In this document: in pieces, positions 44,111 to 57,671 of the stretch
Layout of the letters: every line of letters starts with the position of its first letter
How positions within the stretch are numbered: position 1 is the first letter of the stretch
Assembly: GCF_013128195.2 (NCBI RefSeq)
Contig: NZ_CP053452.2
Span: 6,262,001 to 6,326,000, forward strand
Direction of reading: 5' to 3'
DNA length: 64,000 nucleotides
Source: Frigoriglobus tundricola
Lineage (GTDB): Bacteria; Planctomycetota; Planctomycetia; Gemmatales; Gemmataceae
Made by a program: the position numbers and the translations under genes
Notes under the pieces: generated by a model
The model's database searches: none
What the model was told of the DNA's origin: nothing
The model's input: the letters and a program-made list of their open reading frames with translations, nothing else

Positions 44111-44581
44111 ATGAGTTCGACCAACACCGCGGGGGCTTCGGCCGCCGGGGACCAGTACCTGACGTTTGCCGTGGACGGGTGCGAGTACGGCCTGGAGATC
44201 CTCCGCGTCCAGGAGATCAAGGGCTACTCACGGGTGACGCCGATCCCGCGAACCCCGCCGCACGTCAAAGGCGTGCTCAACCTGCGGGGGACGATCGTCC
44301 CGGTCATCGACCTGCGGGCCCGCTTCGCGCTGCCCGAGATCGAACACACCCGGTTCAGCGTCGTCATCGTCCTCACCGTCGGCACCCGGGTGATCGGCCT
44401 GCTGGTCGATGCCGTCTCGGACGTGCTCACCGTCGGGGCGGCGGACCGAGGCGCGGTACCCGATCTGGGCGGCACGGTGGACACGGCGTTCGTCGCCGGG
44501 ATGGCCAAGTCCGGCGAGCGCCTGGTTACGCTCCTCGACGTCGATCGCCTGGTCGGCGGCGACGCCGCACTAGCCGGCTGA
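44111..44581 (+). CDS. cheW: Chemotaxis coupling protein CheW (first system)
   Basis: 156 residues. CheW fold: Y-L-T-F-A-V-D-G-C-E-Y-G-L-E-I-L-R-V-Q-E-I, H-V-K-G-V-L-N-L-R-G-T-I-V-P-V-I-D-L-R, and G-L-L-V-D-A-V-S-D-V-L-T. Couples the CheA encoded upstream to the MCPs encoded downstream. Confidence 0.95.
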   Translation: MSSTNTAGASAAGDQYLTFAVDGCEYGLEILRVQEIKGYSRVTPIPRTPPHVKGVLNLRGTIVPVIDLRARFALPEIEHTRFSVVIVLTVGTRVIGLLVDAVSDVLTVGAADRGAVPDLGGTVDTAFVAGMAKSGERLVTLLDVDRLVGGDAALAG

Positions 44582-44655
44582 CCGCCGCCGCGGCCGCGAC
44601 TGACCGACCCGCACACTTCGCGGCACGCCCGTGCCGCGACACCGAGGTAGTTCGC

Positions 44656-46860
44656 ATGAACTGGTTTTATAACCGCAGAATCGGCACCAAGTTGCTGCTC
44701 GGCTTCGGGACCGTTTGTGCCCTGATGGCCGCAACCGGGGCCGTGGCCCTGTATGGGATGCGGGCGATCTACGACAACACGGAGGTCATTTACGAGAAGC
44801 ACCTCAGGGGCTTACACGCGGTGGACGAAGCGAACGTTCACCTCGTCATGATCGGCCGGGCGTGCCGGATGACGGTTCTGGCCAAGACGCCCGAGGAGCG
44901 GAAACGGTACCGGACCCAGGCCGACGAGGCCGCCGGAAAGTTCCTCGAGGGGATCGAACACACGGACCAGTATCTGGTCACCGACGCGGCCAAGAGAGTT
45001 TTGAACGACATCCGGGCCATCGCCCCCGCGTGGGTGGAGGAGATGCGAGCGATCGCTCAACTGGCCGAGGCCGGACGGAGCGCCGAAGCGGCCGAGCGGT
45101 TGCAGGCCACGATCGCGCCGGCGACCCTGATCGTGGCCAAAATGGGGGAACTGCGGGAATCCAAGTTTCGCGTCAGCCAGGAGGCGTTCGAACGGGCCAC
45201 GGCCGCTCACCGGGACACGCGCGCCACCATGTTGGGCGTGATCGTCGGCGGGGTCGCGGCCGGGCTCGTGCTCGGGTACCTGATCGCCCGGCTGATCGCC
45301 CGCCCCCTGCAGCGGTCCGTCGCGATACTCGAGGCGGTTGCGCAGGGCGACTTCACGCAGAAGCTGGACGTGACCACGCGAGACGAGGTGGGCCAGATGG
45401 CGGCGGCGCTGAACACGGCGTCGGAGTCGCTGGGCCGGGCCTTGGGCGAGACGGGGGCGGTGATGGCGGCGGTCGCGGCCGGCGACTTCACCCGCCGCGT
45501 TACCTCCGAAACCCGGGGCGAGGTGCGGAAGATGGCCGAGGCGGTGAACGTGGCGTCGGAGTCGCTGGGCCGGGCCTTGGGCGAGACGGGGGCGGTGATG
45601 GTGGCGGCAGCGTCCGGGGACCTGACGCGGCGGATCACGTCGGAGACGCGGGGCGAGGTGCGGAAGATGGCGGAGGCGCTGAACGCGGCGCTGGACAAGA
45701 TGGGCTCGGCGATGCGTGAGGTGCGTGCGTCGTCGGGGGCGGTGGCGGAGGCGAGCACGCAGCTGGCGGCGGCGAGCGAGGAGATCAGCAGCGGGGCCCA
45801 GGAGCAGGCGTCGAGCCTGGAGGAGTGCGCGAGCAGCCTGGAGGAGATGACGAGCGCGGTGCGGCAGAACGCGGACAACGCGCAGCAGGCGCGTCAGCTG
45901 GCGGAGGGGGCGCGGGACGCGGCGGAGAAGGGTGGCAAGGTGGTGACGCAGGCGGTGACGGCGATGAGTGGGATCAACCAGTCGTCCAAGCGGATCGCGG
46001 ACATCATCACGACGATCGACGAGATCGCGTTCCAGACGAACCTGTTGGCGCTGAACGCGGCGGTGGAGGCGGCGCGTGCGGGGGACCAGGGCCGGGGGTT
46101 CGCGGTGGTGGCGGCGGAGGTGCGTTCGCTGGCGCAGCGCGCGGCGGCGTCGGCGAAGGAGATCAAGGGTCTGATCCAGGACTCGCTGCGGAAGGTGGAG
46201 GGCGGCTCGGAGCTGGTGAACCAGTCGGGCCAGTCGCTGGCGGAGATCGTGTCGGCGGTGAAGCGTGCGGCGGACATCGTGACGGAGATCGCGGCGGCTT
46301 CGAAGGAGCAGGCGGCGGGGGTGGAGCAGGTGTCGAAGGCGGTGGCGCAGATGGACCAGGTGACGCAGGCGAACGCGGCGCAGACGGAGGAGCTGAGCGG
46401 TACGGCGCAGGGCCTGACGGGTCAGGCGGACCAGTTGCGGGACCTGGTCGCCTGGTTCAAGCTGGACGACGGGTCCGCGGACGAACCGGTCCGGCGAACC
46501 GCCGCCGCACCCGCTTCCGCGCCGCGGTCGGCCAAGCCGACGGCCCGGCCGGCCAAGCCCGCCGCGCGCCGCCCCGCCCCTGGACCTGGTCGGCGCGTCG
46601 GTGAACGGGCACCACGCGACCCACGGCAACGAGGACGGCTTTGTCGAAATGTGACGCCGTGCGCGGCGGCGGGTGGCCCCGCCGCCGGACGGTCCCAGCG
46701 CGAACTCTCTCGTCATGAGGTTGCCGGTCGTCCGGTCGAGGGCCGGCTCACCCGAGACCGTTGGCGTTCCGACACGCGATTCCGCGAGCTGACCGTCGCG
46801 TGCGGCGCGGCCGCGACTGATCGACCCGCTTCCACACCCTGCGGCACCACGGTGCCGTGA
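44656..46860 (+). CDS. Methyl-accepting chemotaxis protein 1, C-terminus frameshifted
   Basis: 734 residues from the ATG at 44656. First membrane helix about 12-32, periplasmic 4-helix sensor, second helix about 195-215. Three HAMP-like repeats follow (each with G-D-F-T/G-D-L-T...S-E-T-R-G-E-V), then a signalling domain with the tip [17 protein letters not shown]. After the linker the frame shifts near 46575 relative to MCP2. The tail therefore loses the D-G-F-V-E-M ending of MCP2 and instead reads through about 80 unrelated residues to 46860. The original tail can be read in another frame up to 46653. Confidence 0.85.
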   Translation: MNWFYNRRIGTKLLLGFGTVCALMAATGAVALYGMRAIYDNTEVIYEKHLRGLHAVDEANVHLVMIGRACRMTVLAKTPEERKRYRTQADEAAGKFLEGIEHTDQYLVTDAAKRVLNDIRAIAPAWVEEMRAIAQLAEAGRSAEAAERLQATIAPATLIVAKMGELRESKFRVSQEAFERATAAHRDTRATMLGVIVGGVAAGLVLGYLIARLIARPLQRSVAILEAVAQGDFTQKLDVTTRDEVGQMAAALNTASESLGRALGETGAVMAAVAAGDFTRRVTSETRGEVRKMAEAVNVASESLGRALGETGAVMVAAASGDLTRRITSETRGEVRKMAEALNAALDKMGSAMREVRASSGAVAEASTQLAAASEEISSGAQEQASSLEECASSLEEMTSAVRQNADNAQQARQLAEGARDAAEKGGKVVTQAVTAMSGINQSSKRIADIITTIDEIAFQTNLLALNAAVEAARAGDQGRGFAVVAAEVRSLAQRAAASAKEIKGLIQDSLRKVEGGSELVNQSGQSLAEIVSAVKRAADIVTEIAAASKEQAAGVEQVSKAVAQMDQVTQANAAQTEELSGTAQGLTGQADQLRDLVAWFKLDDGSADEPVRRTAAAPASAPRSAKPTARPAKPAARRPAPGPGRRVGERAPRDPRQRGRLCRNVTPCAAAGGPAAGRSQRELSRHEVAGRPVEGRLTRDRWRSDTRFRELTVACGAAATDRPASTPCGTTVP

Positions 46861-46877
46861 CACACGAGGGCTTTCGG

Positions 46878-48749
46878 ATGAACTGGTTTCATAACCGCAG
46901 GATCGGTACCAAGTTGCTGCTCGGCTTCGGGACCGTTTGTGCCCTGATGGCCGCCATCGGGGTCTTCGCCCTGGATCGGCTTTCACGGGTGAACGAATCG
47001 ACAACCGACATTGCCACCAACTGGATGCCCAGCATCAAGTTCGTGCAAATGGTGAACATTGAACTGTTCAGCTTCCGGCGTGCCGAACTCCAGTACCTGC
47101 TCACTAGCTCCGAGCAGGAGCAGGCCAATTTTATCACGCGGATGGAAGCGACGAAGGTGACCCTGGAAAAGGCCCGCCAGAAGTACGAGCCGCTGATCGC
47201 CAGTGAGGAGGAGCGGCGCATGCACGAGGACTTCCGGGCGCTTCTGGCGGCGTACTACGCCGAGAACCAGAAGATCATCGCCCTGACGCGCGCGAAGAAG
47301 ATGGAAGAAGCGAGGCAACTGGGCCGGGAGGAGTCGATGCGCGCGCTGAACGCCACTGCCGCCAAGCTCCAGGAACTCGTGGACCTCAACGAGCGGGGCG
47401 GGCTGGACGCGGAGGCCCGGGCGTCCGCGACCTACGCGAGTACCCGCTGGACGATGATCGGCGTCGTCGGGGCGGGAATATTCCTCTCCCTGGTGATTGC
47501 CGTTTCGATCAGCCGCCTGATCGCCCGGCCGCTCGCGAAAGCGGTCGAGGCGCTGGACAAGGTGGCCGCGGCCGACTTTTCGGCCCGGCTCGACGTGTCC
47601 AGCGAGGACGAGGTCGGGCGGCTGGCGGTGGCGGTGAACGCGGCGTCGGAGTCGCTGGCGCGTGCGCTGGCCGAGACGGGGGCGGTGATGGCGGCGGCGG
47701 CGTCCGGGGACCTGACGCGGCGGATCACGTCGGAGACGCGGGGCGAGGTGCGGAAGATGGCGGAGGCGCTGAACGCGGCGCTGGACAAGATGGGCTCGGC
47801 GATGCGTGAGGTGCGTGCGTCGTCGGGGGCGGTGGCGGAGGCGAGCACGCAGCTGGCGGCGGCGAGCGAGGAGATCAGCAGCGGGGCCCAGGAGCAGGCG
47901 TCGAGCCTGGAGGAGTGCGCGAGCAGCCTGGAGGAGATGACGAGCGCGGTGCGGCAGAACGCGGACAACGCGCAGCAGGCGCGTCAGCTGGCGGAGGGGG
48001 CGCGGGACGCGGCGGAGAAGGGTGGCAAGGTGGTGACGCAGGCGGTGACGGCGATGAGTGGGATCAACCAGTCGTCCAAGCGGATCGCGGACATCATCAC
48101 GACGATCGACGAGATCGCGTTCCAGACGAACCTGTTGGCGCTGAACGCGGCGGTGGAGGCGGCGCGTGCGGGGGACCAGGGCCGGGGGTTCGCGGTGGTG
48201 GCGGCGGAGGTGCGTTCGCTGGCGCGCGCGGCGGCGTCGGCGAAGGAGATCAAGGGTCTGATCCAGGACTCGCTGCGGAAGGTGGAGGGCGGCTCGGAGC
48301 TGGTGAACCAGTCGGGCCAGTCGCTGGCGGAGATCGTGTCGGCGGTGAAGCGTGCGGCGGACATCGTGACGGAGATCGCGGCGGCTTCGAAGGAGCAGGC
48401 GGCGGGGGTGGAGCAGGTGTCGAAGGCGGTGGCGCAGATGGACCAGGTGACGCAGGCGAACGCGGCGCAGACGGAGGAGCTGAGCGGTACGGCGCAGGGC
48501 CTGACGGGCCAGGCGGACCAGTTGCGGGGCCTGGTCGCCCGGTTCAAACTGGACGACGGGTCCGCGGACGAACCGGCCCGGCCGGCCGCTCCCGCGCCGC
48601 GGCCGGCCAAACCGGTGGCCCGGCCCGCGGCCAAGCCGTCCAAGCCGGCCAAGCCCGCGCGTCCCGTCCCGTCCCTGGACCTGGTCGGCGCGTCGTCGAA
48701 CGGGCACCACGCGACCCACGGCAACGAGGACGGCTTCGTCGAAATGTGA
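46878..48749 (+). CDS. Methyl-accepting chemotaxis protein 2
   Basis: 623 residues from the ATG at 46878. The first 25 residues nearly match MCP1; the periplasmic sensor (about 35-190) is different; two HAMP-like units follow. The signalling domain is almost identical to MCP1 at the DNA level from about 47701. One residue is missing within the coiled coil: R-S-L-A-R-A-A-A-S where MCP1 has [10 protein letters not shown]. It ends with an intact [16 protein letters not shown] tail, perhaps a tether for CheR or CheB. Confidence 0.92.
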   Translation: MNWFHNRRIGTKLLLGFGTVCALMAAIGVFALDRLSRVNESTTDIATNWMPSIKFVQMVNIELFSFRRAELQYLLTSSEQEQANFITRMEATKVTLEKARQKYEPLIASEEERRMHEDFRALLAAYYAENQKIIALTRAKKMEEARQLGREESMRALNATAAKLQELVDLNERGGLDAEARASATYASTRWTMIGVVGAGIFLSLVIAVSISRLIARPLAKAVEALDKVAAADFSARLDVSSEDEVGRLAVAVNAASESLARALAETGAVMAAAASGDLTRRITSETRGEVRKMAEALNAALDKMGSAMREVRASSGAVAEASTQLAAASEEISSGAQEQASSLEECASSLEEMTSAVRQNADNAQQARQLAEGARDAAEKGGKVVTQAVTAMSGINQSSKRIADIITTIDEIAFQTNLLALNAAVEAARAGDQGRGFAVVAAEVRSLARAAASAKEIKGLIQDSLRKVEGGSELVNQSGQSLAEIVSAVKRAADIVTEIAAASKEQAAGVEQVSKAVAQMDQVTQANAAQTEELSGTAQGLTGQADQLRGLVARFKLDDGSADEPARPAAPAPRPAKPVARPAAKPSKPAKPARPVPSLDLVGASSNGHHATHGNEDGFVEM

Positions 48750-49125
48750 CGCCGTGCGCGGCGGCGGGTGGTCCCGCCGCCGGACGGTCCCAGCGCGAAC
48801 TCTCGTCATGAGGTCGCCAGTCGAGGGTCGGGGCACCCGAGCCCCTGAGGACCAGTGGGGCGCCGGCGTCAAAATGCGGAGTCGATTCGGTCAGTGTTCA
48901 CGTGGATTTTGACCACCAACGCTCGGCATTTCGGCCGTGGCGGGCCACAAGCAGACAGAACCTACCCCCCGGCTCCCCTTCCCTAAGAGGGAAGGGGGAT
49001 GAAGCCTGCGTTCGTAAGTCCCTCTCCCCTTGGGCTCGGAGAGGGGGGCTGTCCGGTCGTCCTTCGCGTTACGACGCGTGGCCCCATGACGGGAGACTTC
49101 ACTTGTTACCGAATCGAGGCTACTT
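48750..49125. other. 376-base region with a dispersed repeat copy
   Basis: No gene. It carries a copy of the C/G-rich element (48959-49051). The right end is the region upstream of the CheR frame. Confidence 0.5.
48959..49051. repeat. Dispersed C/G-rich element, copy 2
   Basis: Left end AACCTACCCCCCGGCTCC followed by a CCCCTTCCC/GGGAAGGGG hairpin, and on the right a CCTCTCCCC/GGAGAGGGG hairpin. Same family as 16421-16547 and 63803-63980, with a different interior. Confidence 0.6.
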
Positions 49126-51497
<2,372 letters not shown>

Positions 51498-51511
51498 GTG
51501 CAGAAAATGCA

Positions 51512-51592
51512 CGGGTTCCGCGCGGCCGGGCGGCGTGACGGTGAGGGCCATTGGGCCAATCACCGTCACGCCGCCCGGCCGCGCGGAACCCG
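51512..51592. repeat. Perfect 33-base inverted repeat (hairpin)
   Basis: Arms start CGGGTTCCGCGCGGCC and are exact complements over 33 bases, with a 15-base loop (51545-51559). It begins 14 bases after the CheB stop, a likely terminator position. Confidence 0.85.
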
Positions 51593-51784
51593 GATCTCTG
51601 TAAGGCCGGTGCGACACAAGGCTCACTCGCGCCGACCGGTCAGGCACAAGAGCGAATGACACATTGTGCGTCCAAGAGTGAAGCGTTTTCCCGCGTCTGG
51701 AAGATGCGGGCCATCCGGCAGGTGGTTTGCCCGGAGGCACCGAGAAGCGTCGAGAACCACGTCCTGCGATCCGGGGCGATCGTC

Positions 51785-52182
51785 GGGTAGGTCGCTGCCT
51801 CCGACGGCACGCGGGTCGCTTCGAGAAGAAACGGCTTCGGGTGGGTCGCTGTCTCCGACAGCGACGGTGACGGCACGCGGGCCGCTTCGAGAAGAAACGG
51901 ATAACGACACCCGAGGTGCGATCCCCGACGGTCGGAGACAGCCGGCCGGCCGAAAATGGTCCGGCTCGTGGCACTCCAGGGGTGTCGAGAATCGCGTCAC
52001 GCCATCCCAGAAAACGGCGTTATCGGGTGGGTCGCCGTCTCTGACAGCGACAGGGACGGTGGGCGGGCCGCTTCGAGAAGAACCGTGTTGCGACACCCGA
52101 GGTGCGATGACCGACTCTCGGAGCGAGTCGGTCACCCGAAAAACGGCCCGCCTGGTGCCACTCCAGGGGGCGAGAATGACTC
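51785..52182. repeat. Tandem imperfect repeats of about 186 bases
   Basis: Three copies of a unit starting GGGT(A/G)GGTCGC and containing GCCGCTTCGAGAAGAA: a partial at 51785-51834, then 51839-52024 and 52025-52182. The last two also share CGACACCCGAGGTGCGAT and a CACTCCAGGGG segment. It holds a GACTCTCGGAGCGAGTC palindrome related to the REPs. Confidence 0.7.
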
Positions 52183-52200
52183 CGACGGCACCGCACCCGT

Positions 52201-54912
52201 TCAGCGTCGCGCTTTGGCGGTGTGGTGGCCGTTGGGCGCGCCGTTGCGCCCCTTGTTGGGGTGCCCGCCGCGGCCGTTGGTGGGGGCCTCCGGCGCGGAC
52301 TGGCGGGCCGGGTGCTCCGGGCTCGGGGCCGGCTGCGCCGGGGGCTCGTGGTCCTCGACGCGGAACCGTCCGACCATGTTCTGGAGCTCGGCGGCCATGC
52401 GGCGCAGCTCGGCGGCGGCGTCGCGGGTGCTGTTGGCCCCGGCGGTGGTGTCCTGGGCCGCCTGGGCCACGGACGTCACGTTCTGGGCGATCTCGGACGA
52501 CCCGCGGGCCGCTTCGGACACGTTGCGGCTGATCTCGGCGGTGGTGGCGGTCTGCTCCTCGACGGCGGCGGCGATGGCGCCGGAGATGTCGTTGATCTGG
52601 TTGACGATGTCGGTGATCTCGCGGATCGCGGCGACGGCGCTGCCGGTGTCGGCCTGGATGGCGGCGATCTTCTCGCCGATCTCCTCGGTCGCCTTGGCGG
52701 TCTCCTTGGCCAGCTCCTTGACCTCGTTGGCCACCACGGCGAACCCCTTGCCGGCCTCGCCGGCGCGGGCCGCCTCGATGGTGGCGTTGAGGGCCAGCAG
52801 GTTGGTCTGCTGGGCGATCGAGGTGATCACCTTGACCACCTGGCCGATCTCGGCGCTGGACGTGCCGAGCTTGGCAATGGTGGCGTTGGTGTGCTGGGCG
52901 ACGGTGGCGGCGCTGGTGGCGATCCGGGCCCCGTCGCTGGCGTTCTTGGCGATCTCCTTGATGCTGGCGCCCATTTCCTCGACGGCGGCGGCGACCGTTT
53001 GGACGCTCTGGCTCACCTGCTCGGCGGCGGCCGACACGGTGCCGGCCTGGGCCGCGGTTTCCTCAGAATTGGCGCCCATCTGGTGGCTCACGGCGGCGAG
53101 CTGCTCGGAAGCCCCGGTGAGGGCGTTGGCGGTCCCGGCGATGCCGCGGACCCGGTCCCGGAGGTCGCCGAGGAACCCGCTGAGCCCGTCGCCCATGCGG
53201 CCGATGGAGTCGGCGCCGGTGACGGTGACGGGGCGGGTCAGGTCCCCGTCGGCGGCCGCGTCCACCGCCGACAGCATCGCGTCCACCTTCACGCGCAACT
53301 CTTCGGCGTCCTTCTGGCCCTGGAGTTCCATTTTCTTGGAGGCGGTGATGTCGGTGGCGAACTTGACCACCTTGAAGATCTTGCCGTGGAGATCGGGGAT
53401 GGGGGTGTAGGCGCCACGGATCCACACCTCCTTGCCGCCCTTGGCGAGGCGGCGGAAGTCGGCGGTCACGGTCTCGCCGCGGTTGAGCCGGGTCCAGAAC
53501 TCGCGGTACTCGGGCGTGGCGGCGTGGGCCGGGTCCACGAACAGGCGGTGGTGCTGGCCCTGGATCTCGGCCAGGGTGTAGCCCAGGGCGGCGAGGAAGT
53601 TGTCGTTGGCGGTGACGATGGTGCCGTCGGGCTTGAACTCGACCACCGCCTGGGTCTTGTCGATGGCGGCCAGTTGGGTGGCCCGGTCGGCCATGAGGGC
53701 TTCGCTGGCGAGCCGCTGGGTGATGACCTCCCAGTTCACCATCAGCCCGAGGTACGTCTTGTTCTCGTCGTAGATGGGGCTGATGCTCAGGTCGAGGGTC
53801 TCGTCACCGAGGCGGATGTTGGCGCGGTGGGGCAGGTTGGCCGGGTCGGCGAGCAGCTTGCGTTGCATCTCGGGGCGCTTGTGGAACACGTCGATGGATT
53901 GCCCGACGACGTCCTCGGGCTTGACCGGGAGGAGCTTGGCGATGGTCCTGAGGGCCTTGAGCGAGGCGGCGTTGATGTACCGGATCTTCAGCTCGCGGTC
54001 GGCGAACATGATGGCGACCGGCGACTGTTCGACGATGCTGCTCAGGCGCGCGGCCTCGGTCCGCTGGCGGCCGACGGCGTCCCAGTCTACCTGCTTGAGA
54101 TGGAGTGCGGTTTCGATGCCGGTGACGGTGGCGTTGAGGGCGGCCGCGAGCTGCCCGACCTCGTCGCGGCCGGTCCCGGCGTGGGTGCTCAGGTCGCCCC
54201 GGGCCACGTTCTGAAGGACCGAAACGGTCTCGTGGAGCGGCCGGGTGACCGAGCGGGTGATCAGGAGACCGAACAGGACGGCGATCAGGACGGCGCCCAC
54301 CGAGATCCCGATCAGCGCGTCACGCGCTCCCGCGTATGTCCGCCGCCCGTTTTCCAGCTCCTCCTGGGCCACCGTTTCTTGGATGCCGACCAGCTCGTTC
54401 AGATCGGCGATCACGGGCTCCGCGGCGCTCGCGCTGGCCTCGATCCGCGCGGCGGCCCCGAGCGGGTCGCCGGACCGGGCGGCCGCAACGGCGGCGTCGT
54501 GGTCCCTCTTCCACTTCTCGTAACGGCCGACGCACCGCTGCCACACCATCTTTTCCGTCTCGACCATCGGCAGGTTTTCGTAGATCGACTTCCCGTCCTG
54601 GTAGTGTTTGTGCTGGTCCGCCAGGTCCGCGAGGATCGCGGCCTGGGCCTTCTCGTCCCCCTTCCGGGTGGCGGCGACGAGCGCCTGTTCGCTCCGGATG
54701 GCGGTGTATATAGACGCACGCATTTTCGTCAAGTTGATAACTGATGGAACCAGGTTATTGTTAGCGTTTTCGAGGAGATTGTTAGACATTGATATTGACC
54801 GGATGCCAATGTAGCCGACGAGCGCCGAGAGCAGCGCGACGAGGGCGAACGCGCCGATGAGGCGCGGGGCGAGGCGGATGGTCCGGATCCGTGAAACGAG
54901 TGCGCCAGTCAT
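52201..54912 (-). CDS. PAS-containing methyl-accepting chemotaxis protein 3
   Basis: 903 residues from the ATG at 54912. First helix about 15-40, 4-helix periplasmic sensor (four-helix-bundle_MCP type), second helix about 200-222 followed by HAMP. Two PAS domains (about 275-400: [13 protein letters not shown]; about 400-520: [18 protein letters not shown]). Signalling domain with tip [21 protein letters not shown]-terminus is Gly/Pro/Arg-rich. Start codon preceded by the cheW2 stop 45 bases upstream. Confidence 0.93.
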   Translation of the reverse strand: MTGALVSRIRTIRLAPRLIGAFALVALLSALVGYIGIRSISMSNNLLENANNNLVPSVINLTKMRASIYTAIRSEQALVAATRKGDEKAQAAILADLADQHKHYQDGKSIYENLPMVETEKMVWQRCVGRYEKWKRDHDAAVAAARSGDPLGAAARIEASASAAEPVIADLNELVGIQETVAQEELENGRRTYAGARDALIGISVGAVLIAVLFGLLITRSVTRPLHETVSVLQNVARGDLSTHAGTGRDEVGQLAAALNATVTGIETALHLKQVDWDAVGRQRTEAARLSSIVEQSPVAIMFADRELKIRYINAASLKALRTIAKLLPVKPEDVVGQSIDVFHKRPEMQRKLLADPANLPHRANIRLGDETLDLSISPIYDENKTYLGLMVNWEVITQRLASEALMADRATQLAAIDKTQAVVEFKPDGTIVTANDNFLAALGYTLAEIQGQHHRLFVDPAHAATPEYREFWTRLNRGETVTADFRRLAKGGKEVWIRGAYTPIPDLHGKIFKVVKFATDITASKKMELQGQKDAEELRVKVDAMLSAVDAAADGDLTRPVTVTGADSIGRMGDGLSGFLGDLRDRVRGIAGTANALTGASEQLAAVSHQMGANSEETAAQAGTVSAAAEQVSQSVQTVAAAVEEMGASIKEIAKNASDGARIATSAATVAQHTNATIAKLGTSSAEIGQVVKVITSIAQQTNLLALNATIEAARAGEAGKGFAVVANEVKELAKETAKATEEIGEKIAAIQADTGSAVAAIREITDIVNQINDISGAIAAAVEEQTATTAEISRNVSEAARGSSEIAQNVTSVAQAAQDTTAGANSTRDAAAELRRMAAELQNMVGRFRVEDHEPPAQPAPSPEHPARQSAPEAPTNGRGGHPNKGRNGAPNGHHTAKARR

Positions 54913-54957
54913 GGGGCAGCTCTCCGAGCAAGGGGTTAAGGGGCTGTGGGTCAACCG

Positions 54958-55401
54958 TCAGAGCGCGAGCAGGCGGTCGGTGTCGAGGAGCAGGAGGAGC
55001 CGGGCGTCGAGCTTGAACGCGCCGCGGATCAGGTCCCGGCACCGGCCGGTGAGGGTGTCCGGGGGGGGCTCGAACGCGTCGGCCCCGACCTCGATGACGT
55101 CCCCGATCTCGTCCACGAGGAGGCTGTACAGGTCGGCCCCGGCCCGCACCACCACGTTGGTGGGCCGGGCCCCGGGCGGGGCCGGGGGCAGGTCCAGGGG
55201 CTGCCGCAGGTCCAGCGCGGTGACGATCTGGCCCCGCAGGTTGATGAGCCCGCGGACGAGCGGCGGGGCCAGCGGCACGGCCGTCATCTCCTGGTGCCGG
55301 ATCACCTCCTGGACCCGCCCCACGGGCACCCCGAAGTGGTGCCCGGCGAGCGTGAACGTGCACAACTGGCCGCGGGTCGCGGCGGGTCCTTCGGTACTCA
55401 T
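54958..55401 (-). CDS. cheW: Chemotaxis coupling protein CheW (second system)
   Basis: 147 residues from the ATG at 55401, which overlaps the stop of the CheA gene (ATGA). CheW fold: C-T-F-T-L-A-G-H-H-F-G-V-P-V-G-R-V-Q-E-V-I, V-R-G-L-I-N-L-R-G-Q-I-V-T-A-L-D-L-R, and L-L-V-D-E-I-G-D-V-I. Minus-strand operon with CheA and the PAS-MCP. Confidence 0.93.
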   Translation of the reverse strand: MSTEGPAATRGQLCTFTLAGHHFGVPVGRVQEVIRHQEMTAVPLAPPLVRGLINLRGQIVTALDLRQPLDLPPAPPGARPTNVVVRAGADLYSLLVDEIGDVIEVGADAFEPPPDTLTGRCRDLIRGAFKLDARLLLLLDTDRLLAL

Positions 55402-57671
55402 ACGGGCACCCCCTCGGCGCATTCGGGTACGACCGCGCGGACGATCTCCGGCAGGTCCAGCATGTCGGTCACCTTGCCCTGGACCACCCCGGACCCGAGC
55501 ACCCCGCGGCGCCGCGACGGGGCCGTCAGCTCCGGGGCCGCCTCCGCGACGTCGTAGATCGCGTCCACCACCAGGCCCACCTGGCGCCCGCCCGCGGCGT
55601 ACACGATCACCTGGAGCAGGGCGTCCGGGCCGGGCGCCGGGCCGGCCCAGCCGAGCACCTCGCCCAGGCGCACCAGGGGCATGATCCGGTCCCGGTACTG
55701 GATCACCTCCTGCCCGTCGGCCAGTTCCACGGCCCCCGCCGGGACCTCCTCGAGCCGGGACACCAGGTCCAGGGGGATGGCCACCCGGCGCGGCCCGGCG
55801 GCGGCCAGGAGCAGGTGCCGGGCCGGGGCCCCGGGGCCCCGGGGCGGCCCGCGGGTCGTCCGCCGGGGGCCGCGGGTCCCGGCCCCCGGACAGCACCGCG
55901 GACTCCTTGGCGAGCCCGAGCAGGTCCAGGATCAGGGCCACCTTGCCGTCCCCCATGATCGTGGCCCCGGCGAACACGGGGACCCCCTTGAGGGGCCGGG
56001 CCAGGGGCTTGACCACGATCTCCTCGGTGTCGTGGACCCCGTCCACGACCAGCCCGAACGGGCGCTGGTCCGCCTGGACCACGACGATGTTGACCTCGTC
56101 CCGGTCCGCCGCCGGGTCCCGGCCCAGGAGCTTGTGGCCCAGGTCCACGAGCGGGAGCAGCCGGTCCCGGAGCCGGTACACGGGGGCCGCGTGGACCGCC
56201 TCGAGCCCGCGCCGGGCCGCGTCCCCGCTGAGCCGCACGAGCTCGAGCAGGTTCACCTGGGGGATGCAGTACCGCTCGCCCCCGGTGGTGACGATCAGGG
56301 CCGGGATGATGGCCAGGGTGAGCGGGATCTTGATCCGCACGGTGGTCCCGTGGCCGAACCGGCTCTGCAGGTCCACGGTGCCCCCGATCTTCTCGATGTT
56401 GGTGCGGACCACGTCCATGCCGACGCCCCGGCCGGAGATGTTGCTCACCTTCTCGGCGGTGGAGAACCCGGGGAGGAACAGGAGCTGGGTGATCTCGCGC
56501 TCGGTGAGCCGGGCGGCGGCGGCGGGGTCGATGAGGCCCCGCTCCAGGGCCTTGGCCCGGACCCGCTCGGGGTCCACCCCGCGGCCGTCGTCGGTCACGT
56601 CGATGTTCACCTGGCCGCCCTCGTGGAACGCGCGCAGGGCGAGCCGCCCCTCGGGGGCCTTGCCGGCCGCGTGCCGGGCCCCCGGGGCCTCGATCCCGTG
56701 GTCGATGGCGTTGCGGACCACGTGGGTGAGGGGGTCCTTGATGGCCTCGATGATGGTGCGGTCCAGTTCGGTGTCCTGGCCCTCCATGTCCAGGCGCACG
56801 TGCTTGCCGCACTGGGCGGCCAGGTCGCGGACCACGCGGGGGAGCCGGTTCCAGACGGTGGCGATGGGCTGCATGCGGGTCTTCATGACCCCTTCCTGGA
56901 GCTCGCTGGTGATCAGGTTCAGGCGCTGGGTGGTGCGGGCCAGGGCCGGCTCCTTGCGGACCGCGGCGTGCTGGAGGATCTGGTTGCGGGCCAGGACCAA
57001 CTCGCCCACGAGGGTCATGAGCCGGTCCAGGAGCGCGATCCCGATGCGCACGTTGCCCTCGGCCCCGTCGGGCCCCGGGTCCCGGGCGGGGGCCGGTTCG
57101 GGGCGCGGGGCCGGTGCGGGGGCGGTTTCGGCGCCGGGCGCGGGTCGGGTGGGCGTGGGTCGGCTCCTCGGGGGCCGGCGCGGCGGGGGGCCGGTGCGGG
57201 CGCCGGTTCGGGGGCCGCGGCGGCCGGGTGCGCCGCGGGGGCCGCGGCGGGGGCCGGCTCGGGCGCGTGTTCGCAGGGGGCCGCGGGCGGTTCGGCGAGC
57301 CGGGTCAGTGTGGCGACGAGGGCGGCGTAGTCGCCGGTGCCCTCCGCGCCGGTCCGGGCGATGTGGTTGAGCATGCCGCGGACCGCGTCGACGAGGGCCA
57401 GCAGGGCGGTGGCGCTCTCGGGGGTGAGGAGCAGCTCGCCGTCCCGGAGCCGGGACAGCAGGTTCTCGCCCACGTGGGTGACCGCTTCGAGGGCGCCGAA
57501 CCCGAAGAACCCGCACGTGCCCTTGATCGTGTGGATGGTGCGGAACACGCTGCTGAGCCGGGCCCGGTCCGTGGGGCACTGCTCCAGGGCCACGAAGTCC
57601 CGGTCCAACTGGTCCAGGTTCTCCGCGCTCTCCGCCAGGAAGTCGATGAGCTGCGGGTCGAGTTCGGGCAT
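55398..57671 (-). pseudogene. cheA: Chemotaxis histidine kinase CheA (second system), frameshifted
   Basis: The first part starts at the ATG at 57671: HPt with H47 in R-T-I-H-T-I-K-G-T-C-G and an Ala/Pro-rich linker. The frame then changes near 57185, where a run of six G lies. The middle part carries dimerisation, kinase (N-A-I-D-H-G-I-E, D-D-G-R-G-V-D, G-R-G-V-G-M-D-V-V-R) and CheW-like domains. A second change lies in the GGGGCCCC stretch near 55835, after which R-H-L-L-L-A-A-A-G...V-A-I-P-L-D-L-V-S-R-L-E-E-V-P gives a second CheW-like domain. The stop at 55398 overlaps the cheW start, as in an intact operon, so the breaks are probably recent or artefactual. Confidence 0.8.

Larger units (their letters stand above)
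51498..52200. other. 703-base repeat-rich gap between convergent chemotaxis operons
   Basis: No gene. It contains a 33-base perfect palindrome at 51512-51592 and a set of tandem repeats between 51785 and 52182. Confidence 0.6.

Noticed and set aside
46983-48872. 629-codon frame antisense to MCP2
   Set aside because: Arg/His-rich shadow of the repetitive MCP signalling domain; the same shadow recurs antisense to MCP1.
51785-52182. CRISPR array
   Set aside because: Only two to three long copies with no short spacers.
52222-54744. 840-codon frame antisense to the PAS-MCP
   Set aside because: Gly/Asp/Val-rich shadow that follows the coding bias of the gene on the other strand.
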